From a virus: 26,461 nt of DNA. Both the position numbers and the translations under genes were made by a program. The number at the start of each line of letters is the position of its first letter. Position 1 is the first letter of the stretch. Under the pieces are notes generated by a model. That model was not told the origin of the DNA and searched no databases. It saw only the letters and a list, made by a program, of their open reading frames with translations. The stretch is from IMG/VR virus record IMGVR_UViG_3300030430_004568, positions 1,174-27,634 of that record; one strand, written 5' to 3'. Below, one piece after another: positions 14,903 to 23,445 of this stretch.

Positions 14903-15079
14903 TTATCTTTTTGTGTTTTTTTGATTAGCCTTTTCGATTGCTTCGTTTTCATTTTCTTTTTGTTTGATTGTTCTCTCAACAAACCAATTACGCAATCCAA
15001 TAGGTAGGTTATATAATTCAGTCAAAGACCATTGGCTAATGTATTTCATAAAGAAGAACTGTTCATAAACGTCCTTCAT
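14903..15079 (-). CDS. small baseplate or tail assembly protein, gp51-like
   Basis: The product is 58 residues from the ATG at 15077-15079 (MKDVYEQFFFMKYISQWSLT). It starts four bases after the gp26-like stop. A longer frame opening at 15178 would lie inside gp26 and add an unlikely hydrophobic stretch. The segment FFFMKYISQWSLTELYNLP followed by GLRNWFVERTIKQK and a Lys/Glu/Asn tail resembles the short proteins encoded next to gp26 in T4-type phages (gp51, baseplate hub assembly) and small tail chaperones. No Shine-Dalgarno is visible, so reinitiation after gp26 is likely. The name is a positional and motif guess. Confidence 0.6.
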   Translation of the reverse strand: MKDVYEQFFFMKYISQWSLTELYNLPIGLRNWFVERTIKQKENENEAIEKANQKNTKR

Positions 15080-15083
15080 ATAA

Positions 15084-15905
15084 TTAGAGGTTAGGCCAAA
15101 AAAACTCCGCAGTAAGCGGAACCTCCAATCTTGAAATAGTACCACAAGCAGGACATTCAGCTTCACAAGACATATCAACGTCTGGCATTACCGAAGCATA
15201 AAGCTTTTTTAAGATAGAAGAGTCTCTAATAGGAAGAACTTGGAGCGCCCGATTGATATAGAATGAATCTGTTTGACCATTAATAGAAACAATAATTAAA
15301 CTAAGTAATCCAGTTGTTCCTTTGTTTTTTTCTTTTGCAACAATTTCTTCATCACGCGAAGTTAACAATCTAAACTCAACAACAAATTCGCTCTTTGGAA
15401 GAGTGATTAAAAAGGTATTGTTTTCTGTTTTCTGAACCTCTTCACCAATAGTTATTTCTCTTGCCTCAAAACTATTTAAATCCACGGTAGTTTCGAATTG
15501 ATTTGAACAGTTTTGACAAGTTAGAGATACATTGTAGTCTTCTCCGTAGCCATAGATTCTAGAGGCAATAATTAGCGCATTCTTGTCACCAATTAGTAAA
15601 TCATCAACTTTAATTGAATCATCAACGATAATGCTCTCTAAAACACGATTGATTGCAATACCTTTTCTAATTAAGCTTTGAGAAGTAAGAATATCCTCTT
15701 CTTTTGCTGTCATGTGTTTTATTTCAATTGAATCAACACCATGTAGGGGATGGTTAGGTGGATAAAACTCGCCCTTGCTTGGCAAATCAACGATTTCAGT
15801 TGGAACAACAAAATTAAATAAACCTTGATGCTGCTGCGCAGGGACGGGTGGGGCTGCAGCCACTTGGGGTGCATTAGCCTTAACACGATTTTTATTTCTT
15901 GACAT
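15084..15905 (-). CDS. 26: baseplate hub subunit gp26-like, zinc-binding
   Basis: The product is 273 residues. A low-complexity Ala/Pro/Gln N-terminus is followed by LPSKGEFYPPNHPLHG, a near-universal opening of this phage family, then MTAKEEDILTS and LLIGDKNALIIASRIYGYG. Two cysteine pairs, C130-QN-C133 and C251-PA-C254 (with C247 nearby), probably hold one zinc ion. The end EFFWPN is typical. In T4, gp26 belongs to the hub-assembly set. Here it follows the tail tube genes and is coupled to the gp51-like gene. GAGG lies five bases before the ATG at 15905. T4 gp26 is 208 residues, and this one is longer at its N-terminus. Confidence 0.8.
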   Translation of the reverse strand: MSRNKNRVKANAPQVAAAPPVPAQQHQGLFNFVVPTEIVDLPSKGEFYPPNHPLHGVDSIEIKHMTAKEEDILTSQSLIRKGIAINRVLESIIVDDSIKVDDLLIGDKNALIIASRIYGYGEDYNVSLTCQNCSNQFETTVDLNSFEAREITIGEEVQKTENNTFLITLPKSEFVVEFRLLTSRDEEIVAKEKNKGTTGLLSLIIVSINGQTDSFYINRALQVLPIRDSSILKKLYASVMPDVDMSCEAECPACGTISRLEVPLTAEFFWPNL

Positions 15906-15921
15906 TTTAACCTCTTATTTG

Positions 15922-16470
15922 TTATAGTAGTAATTGACTGTATGGCGATCTAGATCTAGAATCATACGTAGCATAATCATATTTTATAGTCAAAGAAATT
16001 GAAATTATTTCATCAGCTGCATAGTTTCCTTGACCAAAATTAACTGACTCCAAGAAAGGATCAACTAAAGTCCATTCTTCAACAGTGTCGCCATTAGAAT
16101 CTATTTGTGTAAAAACCATTTGACCACCAAGAGCCGCGGAAGAATTTTGTTTTTCTATTCTAGAAAAAGGCTCATTAACATTTGTATTATTATACCCTGA
16201 TGTTCTCAAAATTTCATACAAATGTTTAGCATTATTTTCGTCGCGATCTTCTCCGTCTGTTAAAACGATTTCTATTGGATTCCAAGTTAATACACCCGGA
16301 CGAAAACCAACATCATTTAACCAAAGATATTCCGCTGAAGCTATCGTAAATGATGGTCTTTGAAACGAACGTAGTGTATAACTTCTTATAATGGCATCCT
16401 GAAATCCAAATGAAGCAAACCATCTAAAAGATAATTTTGGTTGTACATTAGTATTACTCCAAAAAGCCAT
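15922..16470 (-). CDS. second tail tube protein paralogue (gp19-like)
   Basis: The product is 182 residues and clearly related to the next upstream gene. Both begin M-x-FWS, share LSFRWFASFG / RSFRYYASFG, then RPSFTI / KPSFTI, TWNPIEIVLTD / TWNAVDITFID, and end with a KYDYATYDS / RYDYASYAT strand. This copy has diverged at the central loop (ILRTSGYNNTNVNEPFSRIE). The start has only a weak SD and lies 16 bases after the first tube gene. Duplicated tube-type proteins occur in contractile tails, where one copy builds the tube and another acts as a cap, initiator or adaptor. Which copy does which is inference. I take this one as the specialised copy because the FYYPGR motif of the other is altered to GFRPGV. 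Confidence 0.8.
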   Translation of the reverse strand: MAFWSNTNVQPKLSFRWFASFGFQDAIIRSYTLRSFQRPSFTIASAEYLWLNDVGFRPGVLTWNPIEIVLTDGEDRDENNAKHLYEILRTSGYNNTNVNEPFSRIEKQNSSAALGGQMVFTQIDSNGDTVEEWTLVDPFLESVNFGQGNYAADEIISISLTIKYDYATYDSRSRSPYSQLLL

Positions 16471-16486
16471 GTTTAAACCAATTTAA

Positions 16487-17044
16487 TTAACCGCTGGCGT
16501 TGCCAGCTAATATAGAAGGTGGAGTCTGACCACCGACAGTTGCATAAGATGCGTAATCATATCTAACTGTAACAGACATTACAACTAAATCTTCTGTGCC
16601 GTAGTCTAATTGTCCATAATCAACATTAGTGAAAAAGCAATTCACCAGTGACCACTCGTCAACGTCATTGCCATCAGCATCAATTTGAGAAAACTTAATC
16701 TCACCAATTGCGCTGTTAAAGTCAGATTTGCTAAAAGACTTTCTAGCTGTGATCTCATCTACAGGCTTTCTATATCCAGCCTCAACAAGCATATTACTTA
16801 TCACGGCTGAACTATCAGGATTAACTGGGTCAATAAATGTGATATCAACTGCATTCCAGGTAATTCTCCCTGGATAGTAAAACGTGTGAGCAACATATTG
16901 ATGCGGAATCTCACTTATCGTAAAAGAAGGCTTCTTAACTGTTTTAATTGCATAAGTCTCAATCTTTTGATCTTGACCTCCAAAAGAAGCATAATATCTA
17001 AAACTTCTTTTAGGCTCTGTTGAAATGTCACTCCAAAATCCCAT
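16487..17044 (-). CDS. 19: tail tube protein gp19
   Basis: The product is 185 residues, against 163 for T4 gp19. It contains SFRYYASFGGQDQKIETYAI, KPSFTISEIPHQYVAHTFYY, PGRITWN and a C-terminal strand VTVRYDYASYA, the pattern of T4-type tube monomers, which stack as hexamers to form the inner tube. GGAG before the ATG at 17044 is strong. It follows the sheath gene by 30 bases, the usual 18-19 order. A paralogue lies immediately downstream. Confidence 0.88.
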   Translation of the reverse strand: MGFWSDISTEPKRSFRYYASFGGQDQKIETYAIKTVKKPSFTISEIPHQYVAHTFYYPGRITWNAVDITFIDPVNPDSSAVISNMLVEAGYRKPVDEITARKSFSKSDFNSAIGEIKFSQIDADGNDVDEWSLVNCFFTNVDYGQLDYGTEDLVVMSVTVRYDYASYATVGGQTPPSILAGNASG

Positions 17045-17074
17045 TAATCTATCTCCTTCTTATAGTAAGTAGTC

Positions 17075-20000
17075 TTAATCTTCAAAAGCCGCTCCTGAGT
17101 CAGTTAAAATAAAGTCCACAGCGATAAACTCTATTGCTCTTGCTGGTTTAATAAAGATCTTGGCATAAAGAATATTTCTATCAACTAAATCTGGTGTTGT
17201 CGTTGTTTCGTCCAATACCAATTTAAAGTCAGTTATTCCAAGCCCAGCTTGTACTGATCTTAAGAAAGGCTCAACTCTACCGCGGAATCGATTCCACGTT
17301 GTTTGAACATTTTGATCAAACAAAATAGTTGCCGCAAATCTAGAAATTTCCCTCTTCAAGAAGATCATCAATCTTCTAACATTAATTCTATCAAGCGCCG
17401 TTGGCGTAATTTGTAATGTCTTTTGTCCAAAGATTACAATACCTTCAGCCGGGAACTGTGCGATAGGATTAATTCTATTTTCATATAGTTTGTCTCTATC
17501 TCTAGAGTTTAATCTATCTTTAACGGATATAACTGGAAGCCCTGCTCTACCAGCAGATAATCCACCTCTTGTAAATCCTGCTGGTGCAAACCAAAGTTCA
17601 GCAGTCTTTTGACTGTAAGAGAGGGCACCAATAGCAGCAACTGAAGGTGGTACAGTTACAATTTGTCCATTATTAAGATCACGAACATTAACATATGGAT
17701 AGTAAGTAGCAGCGTAGCTAGAGTTGATAACATTTGTTTTCATTTCTGAAACAACTGCGTCTACAGTGCCTTTTCTGCTACCCGCACTTCCTAACTTTTG
17801 CTCTGGTGGTATAAATCCACCTTTTACATCGATAATTGCAAGCGCATCTCCACGAGCCTCGCACATGTCGACAAGCTTGGTATTTAAACTAGCATTAACA
17901 ATTCCAGGCATAGAAGCAAGATTGTATTCTACTACTTCTGGATCTCTAATAGAATCGATAGCAACATTAAGCGAGTTAAATACGGCGCTGTTTTTATTTG
18001 TTGCATTTGCACCAATTCTATAGTTTACATCTCTTAATGGCTCGGACTCTGTAATATCAAGACCATCAAAACCACCAGCAAAAACTGTTGTGAATTTATC
18101 AATTCCTGCATCTAGAACTTGAGTGTAACTACCAGAGCCACGTAAATAAGTTAATGAGCCACGAGGTCCAGTCTCTTGACCAACCACGGCTCTAGATCCT
18201 TTTTTATAGGCATAGAATTTAGCTCCATCTGTTCCTGTCTCGAAACAGATATCGTCTAATGTAAAGTGGAACGAAACTTCGGTTGTGGTACCGGCATTGA
18301 AATCTGAAAAGTCTCTTGGTTTAACTTTTAAATGATCTCTAATTGATTTATCTAATCTTACAGAATTAAAAGTAGTATCAACTCCAAAGAAAGAATTAAA
18401 TTGATCAACCGGGCTACCCTCTGAAGCAGACACTCTCAAACGAAGTTGTGGGAACTCAAAATTAATTTGACCATTGGTAGCTTGTGCGCCACTAATAAAT
18501 GTTTTGACTGCACCTCCACCATAGTTACTGTAGTTTCCTGAAACTAGAGTATTTCTTGTAGCTGACCCAGTTTGGTCATTGAAAGATTTAAATTGAATTG
18601 GTCCGCGAACGCCGAATGGAAGCCTACGTGGATCTGTTTGTCCAAGTAAAACTTCATCTGGCATACTTACGTAAACATATTTTGAGTTATTTGGGAAGTC
18701 TCCAAACTCTCTATATCTTTTGTCTTGGTTATTCCACTCTTGATACTTTGTTCCAATCTTTAATCCAATGAAATCTTGCGAACTTGGATTCAAATTGCAA
18801 TTGTCAAAACGCTCAACTATCTGCATTCTATTATCAGTATCGTTAATTTTTCTAATGATAACACTAAAAGATCCATATGGCTGATCTGAAGTGTCGTCAG
18901 GAGCGGCGCGTAAATCAGAAATTGAAACCTTTAGATTTCTAGATACATAATCGCCACTATTTCTGGCGACTAGCTTAAATAGATTCTTTTGGTTCTCTAC
19001 AACAAACGAACCGGTTGTGTTACTTAAATCTTGTGAGAAAAAGAAACCAGTCTCGCCGTTTTGATAATCTTTTCTAAAATCGCTGCCCTCACCAGAGGTT
19101 CCTGACATGAGAGGCAAGATAACACCTACTTGATCGCCTGATGTGCCAACGGTTTGTCTAACTGCGCCTTCAAATGACTCGCCAAGCCAGTACCTTGTAA
19201 AAGAGTTACTGTTTGGGTCTGTTACGCTGCTATTAGTTAATGTTGGATTTGTACTAAAAACTTTTCTAATAAACTTATCACTAGTGTCTGTAAAGTTAAA
19301 AGTAGAATCTGCGAGAATACCAGTGGCGCCACTTACTTGAACTTTAAAGTGTTGCGCAGAATCAATATTATCAAAGTATATTCCTGCGCCTGCCCCTGGT
19401 TCGCCATTATCGCTTCTAGTGCCGGATAATGCAATTGAAGCGCTTTGGTCAATATACCAAACTGCGGCTAGTGTTCCGGTAGTTGCAGCGTAAGATGCGC
19501 TAACGCGACCAAATGTACCATTTGCTACAGTTGTTGAATTGCCTTGAGAATCAGGCACGGTGATTATAATCGCACTTGGTCCGTCTACGCCACCATCAAA
19601 TTGATTACTTGTTGCTTGCTGTCCTCCTACGGCAGTGTAAGAAGTAAGATTATTAGTTACAGCTTTATTACCCACAGCACCAGCGGTGTTCTGTGTTATT
19701 GTTATGGTAAAGGGGTCGCTCCCACCGACAGCGCTGACGGTGACTTTACCAGCGAGGGTGCTTGCTTCAATTGCAGCTTTTAATTGATCTATACCGTGCG
19801 AGGCGCCACCTCTATTGAAAAGTGCGACGGTAGCGGTACCGTCTGTGGATGCGTTAGTGGCTTTAAATGTTTTTGCTGTTCCGTCCGCAGCTGTAATTTC
19901 TATTGTGTCATCGACATTCGGAGCGTTAGCAGCAGTAATTAATAATGACGCTGCTACATTAGCACCACCTTCTTCCTTGATAAGCGGACCAGGATACAGC

Positions 20001-20719
20001 GTTGGAAGCTCGTTGTCAGTCATTGGCGAACTTCCGCTTTTAACTTCAACTGTGATTACACCTGCAACGTTAGAAGCTGAAAAGATAGTATTTAAGTTGA
20101 TAGCGGTTTTAATGGCATCTGCTACTAGTGTGACAGTACCGCCCGAAGCATCAAAGTTAGTAGCATCTGTAGTCGTACCAGAATTGATAGTATGTACAGT
20201 GCCCAAACCATCAGAAAGAACAATAGTTTGTCCGGATCGTATAGTAGCCGAGTGTACCGTAATCGTTCCTCTTTGATAAGTTCTACTAGGTGCATTGCTG
20301 ATGAAAAGACCAAAAGCACCGCCATTTTCATTGTTAGCAGCCGGCGTCAGATCTGTTGTTTGCCAGCCTGCAAGACCACCGGGAGAATCAGCTTCTTCAG
20401 AAGCTTGACCACCTAATCGTACAAAAGTTACTGGTGCGTTGTTTCTAAACCATGCTTGTGCAGCATAAGCACCATAAGTAGGAGAAGTATAATTTCCGTC
20501 TCTAGCAACATCACCACCGGCGCCGCCAGGGATAGGCTCGCCAAAGGTATTAACAAAATCAAAAAATGAATCTACTTTTGTTGGTTGAAGAATTGGACCC
20601 TTTTCTGCGCGACCAATAATCACTGGTCCAACTGCTTCAGGTGTCGCGGTTCTTGCTGTGTTATCAATCTCACTTACAAATATTCCAGGTGAGATAAATT
20701 TATACTTTTCTACGGACAT
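17075..20719 (-). CDS. 18: tail sheath protein gp18, enlarged
   Basis: The product is 1214 residues, nearly twice T4 gp18 (659). The N-terminus YKFISPGIFVSEIDNTARTA and the C-terminal core are typical of contractile sheaths: the GIVIFGQKTLQ region, INVRRLMIFLKREISRFA, then QNVQTTWNRFRGRVEPFLR and ARAIEFIAVDFILTDSG. The extra length is mostly between about residues 150 and 480, with two related Ala/Thr/Gly-rich beta modules (about 160-232 and 266-380) that should lie on the outside of the tail. GGAG precedes the ATG at 20719. The sheath contracts to drive the tube into the host. It follows gp15 and precedes the tube genes, as in T4. Confidence 0.92.
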   Translation of the reverse strand: MSVEKYKFISPGIFVSEIDNTARTATPEAVGPVIIGRAEKGPILQPTKVDSFFDFVNTFGEPIPGGAGGDVARDGNYTSPTYGAYAAQAWFRNNAPVTFVRLGGQASEEADSPGGLAGWQTTDLTPAANNENGGAFGLFISNAPSRTYQRGTITVHSATIRSGQTIVLSDGLGTVHTINSGTTTDATNFDASGGTVTLVADAIKTAINLNTIFSASNVAGVITVEVKSGSSPMTDNELPTLYPGPLIKEEGGANVAASLLITAANAPNVDDTIEITAADGTAKTFKATNASTDGTATVALFNRGGASHGIDQLKAAIEASTLAGKVTVSAVGGSDPFTITITQNTAGAVGNKAVTNNLTSYTAVGGQQATSNQFDGGVDGPSAIIITVPDSQGNSTTVANGTFGRVSASYAATTGTLAAVWYIDQSASIALSGTRSDNGEPGAGAGIYFDNIDSAQHFKVQVSGATGILADSTFNFTDTSDKFIRKVFSTNPTLTNSSVTDPNSNSFTRYWLGESFEGAVRQTVGTSGDQVGVILPLMSGTSGEGSDFRKDYQNGETGFFFSQDLSNTTGSFVVENQKNLFKLVARNSGDYVSRNLKVSISDLRAAPDDTSDQPYGSFSVIIRKINDTDNRMQIVERFDNCNLNPSSQDFIGLKIGTKYQEWNNQDKRYREFGDFPNNSKYVYVSMPDEVLLGQTDPRRLPFGVRGPIQFKSFNDQTGSATRNTLVSGNYSNYGGGAVKTFISGAQATNGQINFEFPQLRLRVSASEGSPVDQFNSFFGVDTTFNSVRLDKSIRDHLKVKPRDFSDFNAGTTTEVSFHFTLDDICFETGTDGAKFYAYKKGSRAVVGQETGPRGSLTYLRGSGSYTQVLDAGIDKFTTVFAGGFDGLDITESEPLRDVNYRIGANATNKNSAVFNSLNVAIDSIRDPEVVEYNLASMPGIVNASLNTKLVDMCEARGDALAIIDVKGGFIPPEQKLGSAGSRKGTVDAVVSEMKTNVINSSYAATYYPYVNVRDLNNGQIVTVPPSVAAIGALSYSQKTAELWFAPAGFTRGGLSAGRAGLPVISVKDRLNSRDRDKLYENRINPIAQFPAEGIVIFGQKTLQITPTALDRINVRRLMIFLKREISRFAATILFDQNVQTTWNRFRGRVEPFLRSVQAGLGITDFKLVLDETTTTPDLVDRNILYAKIFIKPARAIEFIAVDFILTDSGAAFED
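19580..20242 (-). repeat. tandem related domains inserted in the tail sheath
   Basis: Two modules, at sheath residues about 160-232 and 266-380, share one layout. A strand reads GQTIVLSDGLGTVHTI or DTIEITAADGTAKTF. A Thr-rich stretch follows, then a helix with AIKTAINLN or QLKAAIEAS, then strands GVITVEVKSGS or GKVTVSAVGGS. The second continues to TQNTAGAVGNKAVT and a GG-rich end. They are divergent protein-level repeats, not DNA repeats. Modules like this recur in phage tail and surface proteins. A surface position is inferred. Confidence 0.6.
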
Positions 20720-20766
20720 TAGCTAATTCTCCTTTTTGAAACTTAAAGTTCTTTATTAATTAGTTG

Positions 20767-21666
20767 CTACTCTCTGTAAAATCCTTTATTATCATTACGC
20801 TCTGGAATATCACCTAAAATAACTCGCTCTCGTGGAATCTTGACTTCTACAGCATTTTCTCTTTTTATTACTTTAGGTCTATCTCCGTTTGGACCCTCAC
20901 CTATAATGTAACCTAAAACCTTAAATGTGAATTTTGTATCATAAGTTCTTTCATCGGTTCCCATGCTGGAGACATTATTATTTAAAGCAAAATCTGATTG
21001 GACAAACGTTTCATATTTATGTCCGTCTTTTCTAATCGCAAATGAGTTAATATGACCTCCGAGAGTAGCAAAAGGCGTGGTCAATTGATTCATTTGCTGT
21101 ATGTACTGTGTCCTAACAGTAACAGTATAATTAATAGTCAAATAAACTGGCATTGGAATGTTTAAAGTTTCATAAACTACTTTTTCATTTTTCTTAACTG
21201 GATAGTACGCCTGACCTTTTGGTGTTCTCTTAATACCATTAAGACTTTTAATATTATCAGCGACACTAAAATTATTTGTTTTATCTTTGACTATTTTTCT
21301 AGCTAGAACTATTCTGCCTCCACGAAAAGAATCTGAATAGTTAACCGGATTACTATAATAAGCACCTTTAAAGTTTAAATCTTTAACAACAGAAGTTCTC
21401 TCTATTGTTATTAATGGCAGTCTCAAGCTACCATCTTCGTCTCTTAAATCTTTATTGTTTTTAGATAAAAACGCACGTTCAGAAGTAACCCATATCACAG
21501 GAGTTTTTTTCCAACCTTCATTTGTATCTGCAGAGCTATTCATCTTGTCGTTAATAAAATCAAAAAGCGCAAAATCTATTGTCTCCAGTGTAGAAGGCTG
21601 TATTTCCTCAACACTAATATTCTCCTTAGCGTTATCAACTCCTTTGTATTGATCATTACTCGGCAT
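20767..21666 (-). CDS. 15: tail completion / sheath terminator protein gp15-like
   Basis: The product is 299 residues, against 272 for T4 gp15. The segment PVYLTINYTVTVRTQYIQQM and TPFATLGGHINSFAI has the T4 gp15 arrangement (a strand with an aromatic and an Arg, then a helix), followed by YDTKFTFKVLGYIIG. The C-terminus is charged and extended. In T4, gp15 caps the tail tube and sheath and binds the neck. It overlaps the gp14-like gene by 11 bases and lies just before the sheath gene, matching the T4 order 13-14-15 ... 18-19 with the terminase genes absent. Alignment confidence is moderate because the family is divergent. Confidence 0.65.
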   Translation of the reverse strand: MPSNDQYKGVDNAKENISVEEIQPSTLETIDFALFDFINDKMNSSADTNEGWKKTPVIWVTSERAFLSKNNKDLRDEDGSLRLPLITIERTSVVKDLNFKGAYYSNPVNYSDSFRGGRIVLARKIVKDKTNNFSVADNIKSLNGIKRTPKGQAYYPVKKNEKVVYETLNIPMPVYLTINYTVTVRTQYIQQMNQLTTPFATLGGHINSFAIRKDGHKYETFVQSDFALNNNVSSMGTDERTYDTKFTFKVLGYIIGEGPNGDRPKVIKRENAVEVKIPRERVILGDIPERNDNKGFYRE

Positions 21667-22150
21667 TGAAAGTCCCCTTGCGTGCCTTTATGCACTTTGC
21701 TTCTATGGTCATTCTGTGTTCTATTTGCCCAAACATTTGTTTGGGTTCATTTAGCTGGACTATCTCATAGAAGATCTCACCGTATTTTACAAAATCTCCT
21801 TCTCTTACAAAAAGATCTTGATCTTCCGTTAATCTTCTTTTGTGAAAGTGAATAATTATAGAAGGTCTACGGTCGATTCCTAAATTTGTTGTTTGTGTTT
21901 CGAAGCCTTCCCACATTACAAGTGCATAAACTCTAACTGGTGGTAAAAACGTTTTCTCTATTGCTTCTCCGTAAAGTGGATGAAAGTTTGTGTGCTCCAT
22001 GCTAATTGGATAATAAAATATCCCTTGACCGATAACTCTTTCAATTAATTCATCATTTACCTGCTTTACAAAGTCACGCTCTTTTTCTCCAAGAAATAGC
22101 GGCGGTGGTGGTGCATCTGGTTGTGTCCATTCATTTTTCTTATCAGACAT
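21656..22150 (-). CDS. 14: neck protein gp14-like
   Basis: The product is 164 residues, shorter than T4 gp14 (256). A Pro-rich start (QPDAPPPPLFLG) precedes a helix (EKERDFVKQVNDELIERVIG), then GIFYYPIS and HPLYGEAIEKTF, which match the 'xYYVP ... D-x-I-F-G-E' region of T4 gp14. A beta barrel follows, with REGDFVKYGEIFYEIVQL and QIEHRMTIEAK, also as in gp14. It would close the filled head and join it to the tail with gp13. It starts four bases after gp13 and overlaps gp15. Confidence 0.7.
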   Translation of the reverse strand: MSDKKNEWTQPDAPPPPLFLGEKERDFVKQVNDELIERVIGQGIFYYPISMEHTNFHPLYGEAIEKTFLPPVRVYALVMWEGFETQTTNLGIDRRPSIIIHFHKRRLTEDQDLFVREGDFVKYGEIFYEIVQLNEPKQMFGQIEHRMTIEAKCIKARKGTFNAE

Positions 22151-22154
22151 TCAT

Positions 22155-23405
22155 TTACCCCACAAAAATCCTCATTGGAATTCTTTCTTGAACTTTATTC
22201 ACTGCATCGGATAATTCAGCATCTCCCTGTGCGATCTTTGCATAAGTAAGTTCATCGAATATTGTTTTTAATTCATCTCTTAATTTTTCTTGTTCTGTCT
22301 GACCTTGAGATATGAGTGCCGGTCCATCCAAAGTAACGCTATCTCCTGGGATTGGAATCGTGCTTATTTTAGATCGAATATTGCCTAAAGTTTCTTTTGA
22401 TAAAGCTAAAGCAAAACGTCTAATCCACTGCTTTCCTATAGAGTTAATAGACTGATAAGGTGTGTTTTCAAATGGCAATGTATTAATGTTATTAATTCCA
22501 TTTACGCCATTATCGACTGTGCCGTCTTCTTTCCATGGAGTATCGGTGTCGACAAAGAACTCTACATACATTTTTTTAGGAGTGACATTTACCACATTTG
22601 GAAATATTCTTAACTTGTTATTTTTAATTTCAAAACTATAGTGGCTGTTTCTAGTGTATATCGCGTCTTCAAAAGCCATAGCTTGGCTTTTATTTTGCCA
22701 AGTTGGAATCAGTTGAAATGTACTATCATCAGCGTATTGACCATAGCTAGCTAAATCACCAACAGTGTTTAAGCCGCCATAATACCCAAAAAACCTCCAC
22801 ATTGCTTGTGGTGTTTTATAATAAACTTTTGTTACATTAATTCTTTTATCACCAACAATGCTGCTAAACTCGCTTGAAGTCGAAATAATTTCTTGAAGGT
22901 CGTAATCTTGCTTTCCTTCTTTGGTTACAAAAGAAGCAGAATAAATTTCAGTAACGCCACCGATGCCAGCTTCTGTTGAATAACCGTGACCCACTCTTCT
23001 AGCATATTCAAACTTAAACTTAGGGAATTTTAAGGCTACATCTTTAAGATCTGTATCATTTAGTAATTCACCCTCTTCGTTAAAAGAACCTGTTTTGGCG
23101 CCTAAAAGATCGCCAATTGAGTTCTTTGCTTGATGTATGTTAAGAAGGTAAGAGTACTCTAATACTGCCTCTTGATAAGAAGAAAATACTTGTTCTTTTG
23201 TAAGTTCAATATCAAGAACATCGCCGCCCAGCTTGTGATAAGTGTAAGCAACCTGATCTGCTGCTCCAGATAAGAAATAATCATTATCAGTATATACACT
23301 GAATGGAAAAGAAGCAGCTGCAGCTTCTGCGTCACCAGGGCTACTTCCGCTAGGTAAAATGACTTTACTTGTTTGTGAAGCTGGTGTTAGTGTGGGTTCA
23401 GACAT
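22155..23405 (-). CDS. 13: neck protein gp13-like
   Basis: The product is 416 residues, against 309 for T4 gp13. Diagnostic segments are TKEQVFSSYQEAVLEYSYL near the N-terminus and KQWIRRFALALSKETLG, then IRSKISTIPIPGDSVTLDG and QEKLRDELKTIF near the C-terminus, the conserved end of T4-type gp13. The extra length is in the middle (VTEIYSASFVTKEGKQDYDL and a Tyr-rich region). The low-complexity N-terminus has a run of Ala. It forms the head-completion ring with gp14. Its ribosome binding site lies in the loop of a hairpin (23407-23433), which may restrain its translation. The SD-to-ATG distance (12 bases) is long. Confidence 0.75.
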   Translation of the reverse strand: MSEPTLTPASQTSKVILPSGSSPGDAEAAAASFPFSVYTDNDYFLSGAADQVAYTYHKLGGDVLDIELTKEQVFSSYQEAVLEYSYLLNIHQAKNSIGDLLGAKTGSFNEEGELLNDTDLKDVALKFPKFKFEYARRVGHGYSTEAGIGGVTEIYSASFVTKEGKQDYDLQEIISTSSEFSSIVGDKRINVTKVYYKTPQAMWRFFGYYGGLNTVGDLASYGQYADDSTFQLIPTWQNKSQAMAFEDAIYTRNSHYSFEIKNNKLRIFPNVVNVTPKKMYVEFFVDTDTPWKEDGTVDNGVNGINNINTLPFENTPYQSINSIGKQWIRRFALALSKETLGNIRSKISTIPIPGDSVTLDGPALISQGQTEQEKLRDELKTIFDELTYAKIAQGDAELSDAVNKVQERIPMRIFVG

Positions 23406-23406
23406 T

Positions 23407-23433
23407 TATTTATAGATCTCCTCTCTATAAATA
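23407..23433 (-). promoter_or_regulatory. hairpin enclosing the gp13 ribosome binding site
   Basis: On the minus strand TATTTATAG and CTATAAATA are perfect nine-base complements flanking the loop AGAGGAGAT, which contains the only GGAG in front of the gp13 ATG (23405). The folded form would present or hide the SD and sits one base from the start codon. The stem is A/T-rich and only moderately stable. Translational control is inferred. Confidence 0.5.
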
Positions 23434-23445
23434 GTAGGAGTAGGT

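Noticed and set aside
15080-15178. N-terminal extension of the gp51-like protein
   Set aside because: It lies inside the gp26-like gene in another frame. The ATG at 15079 right after the gp26 stop gives the recognisable start.
19815-20276. A 153-codon open frame on the plus strand
   Set aside because: It is an antisense shadow of the low-complexity Ala/Thr/Val part of the sheath gene.
23407-23414. TATAAATA on the minus strand as a late promoter for gp13
   Set aside because: It ends two bases before the ATG, so a transcript started from it would lack the ribosome binding site and start codon. Better explained as part of the hairpin.
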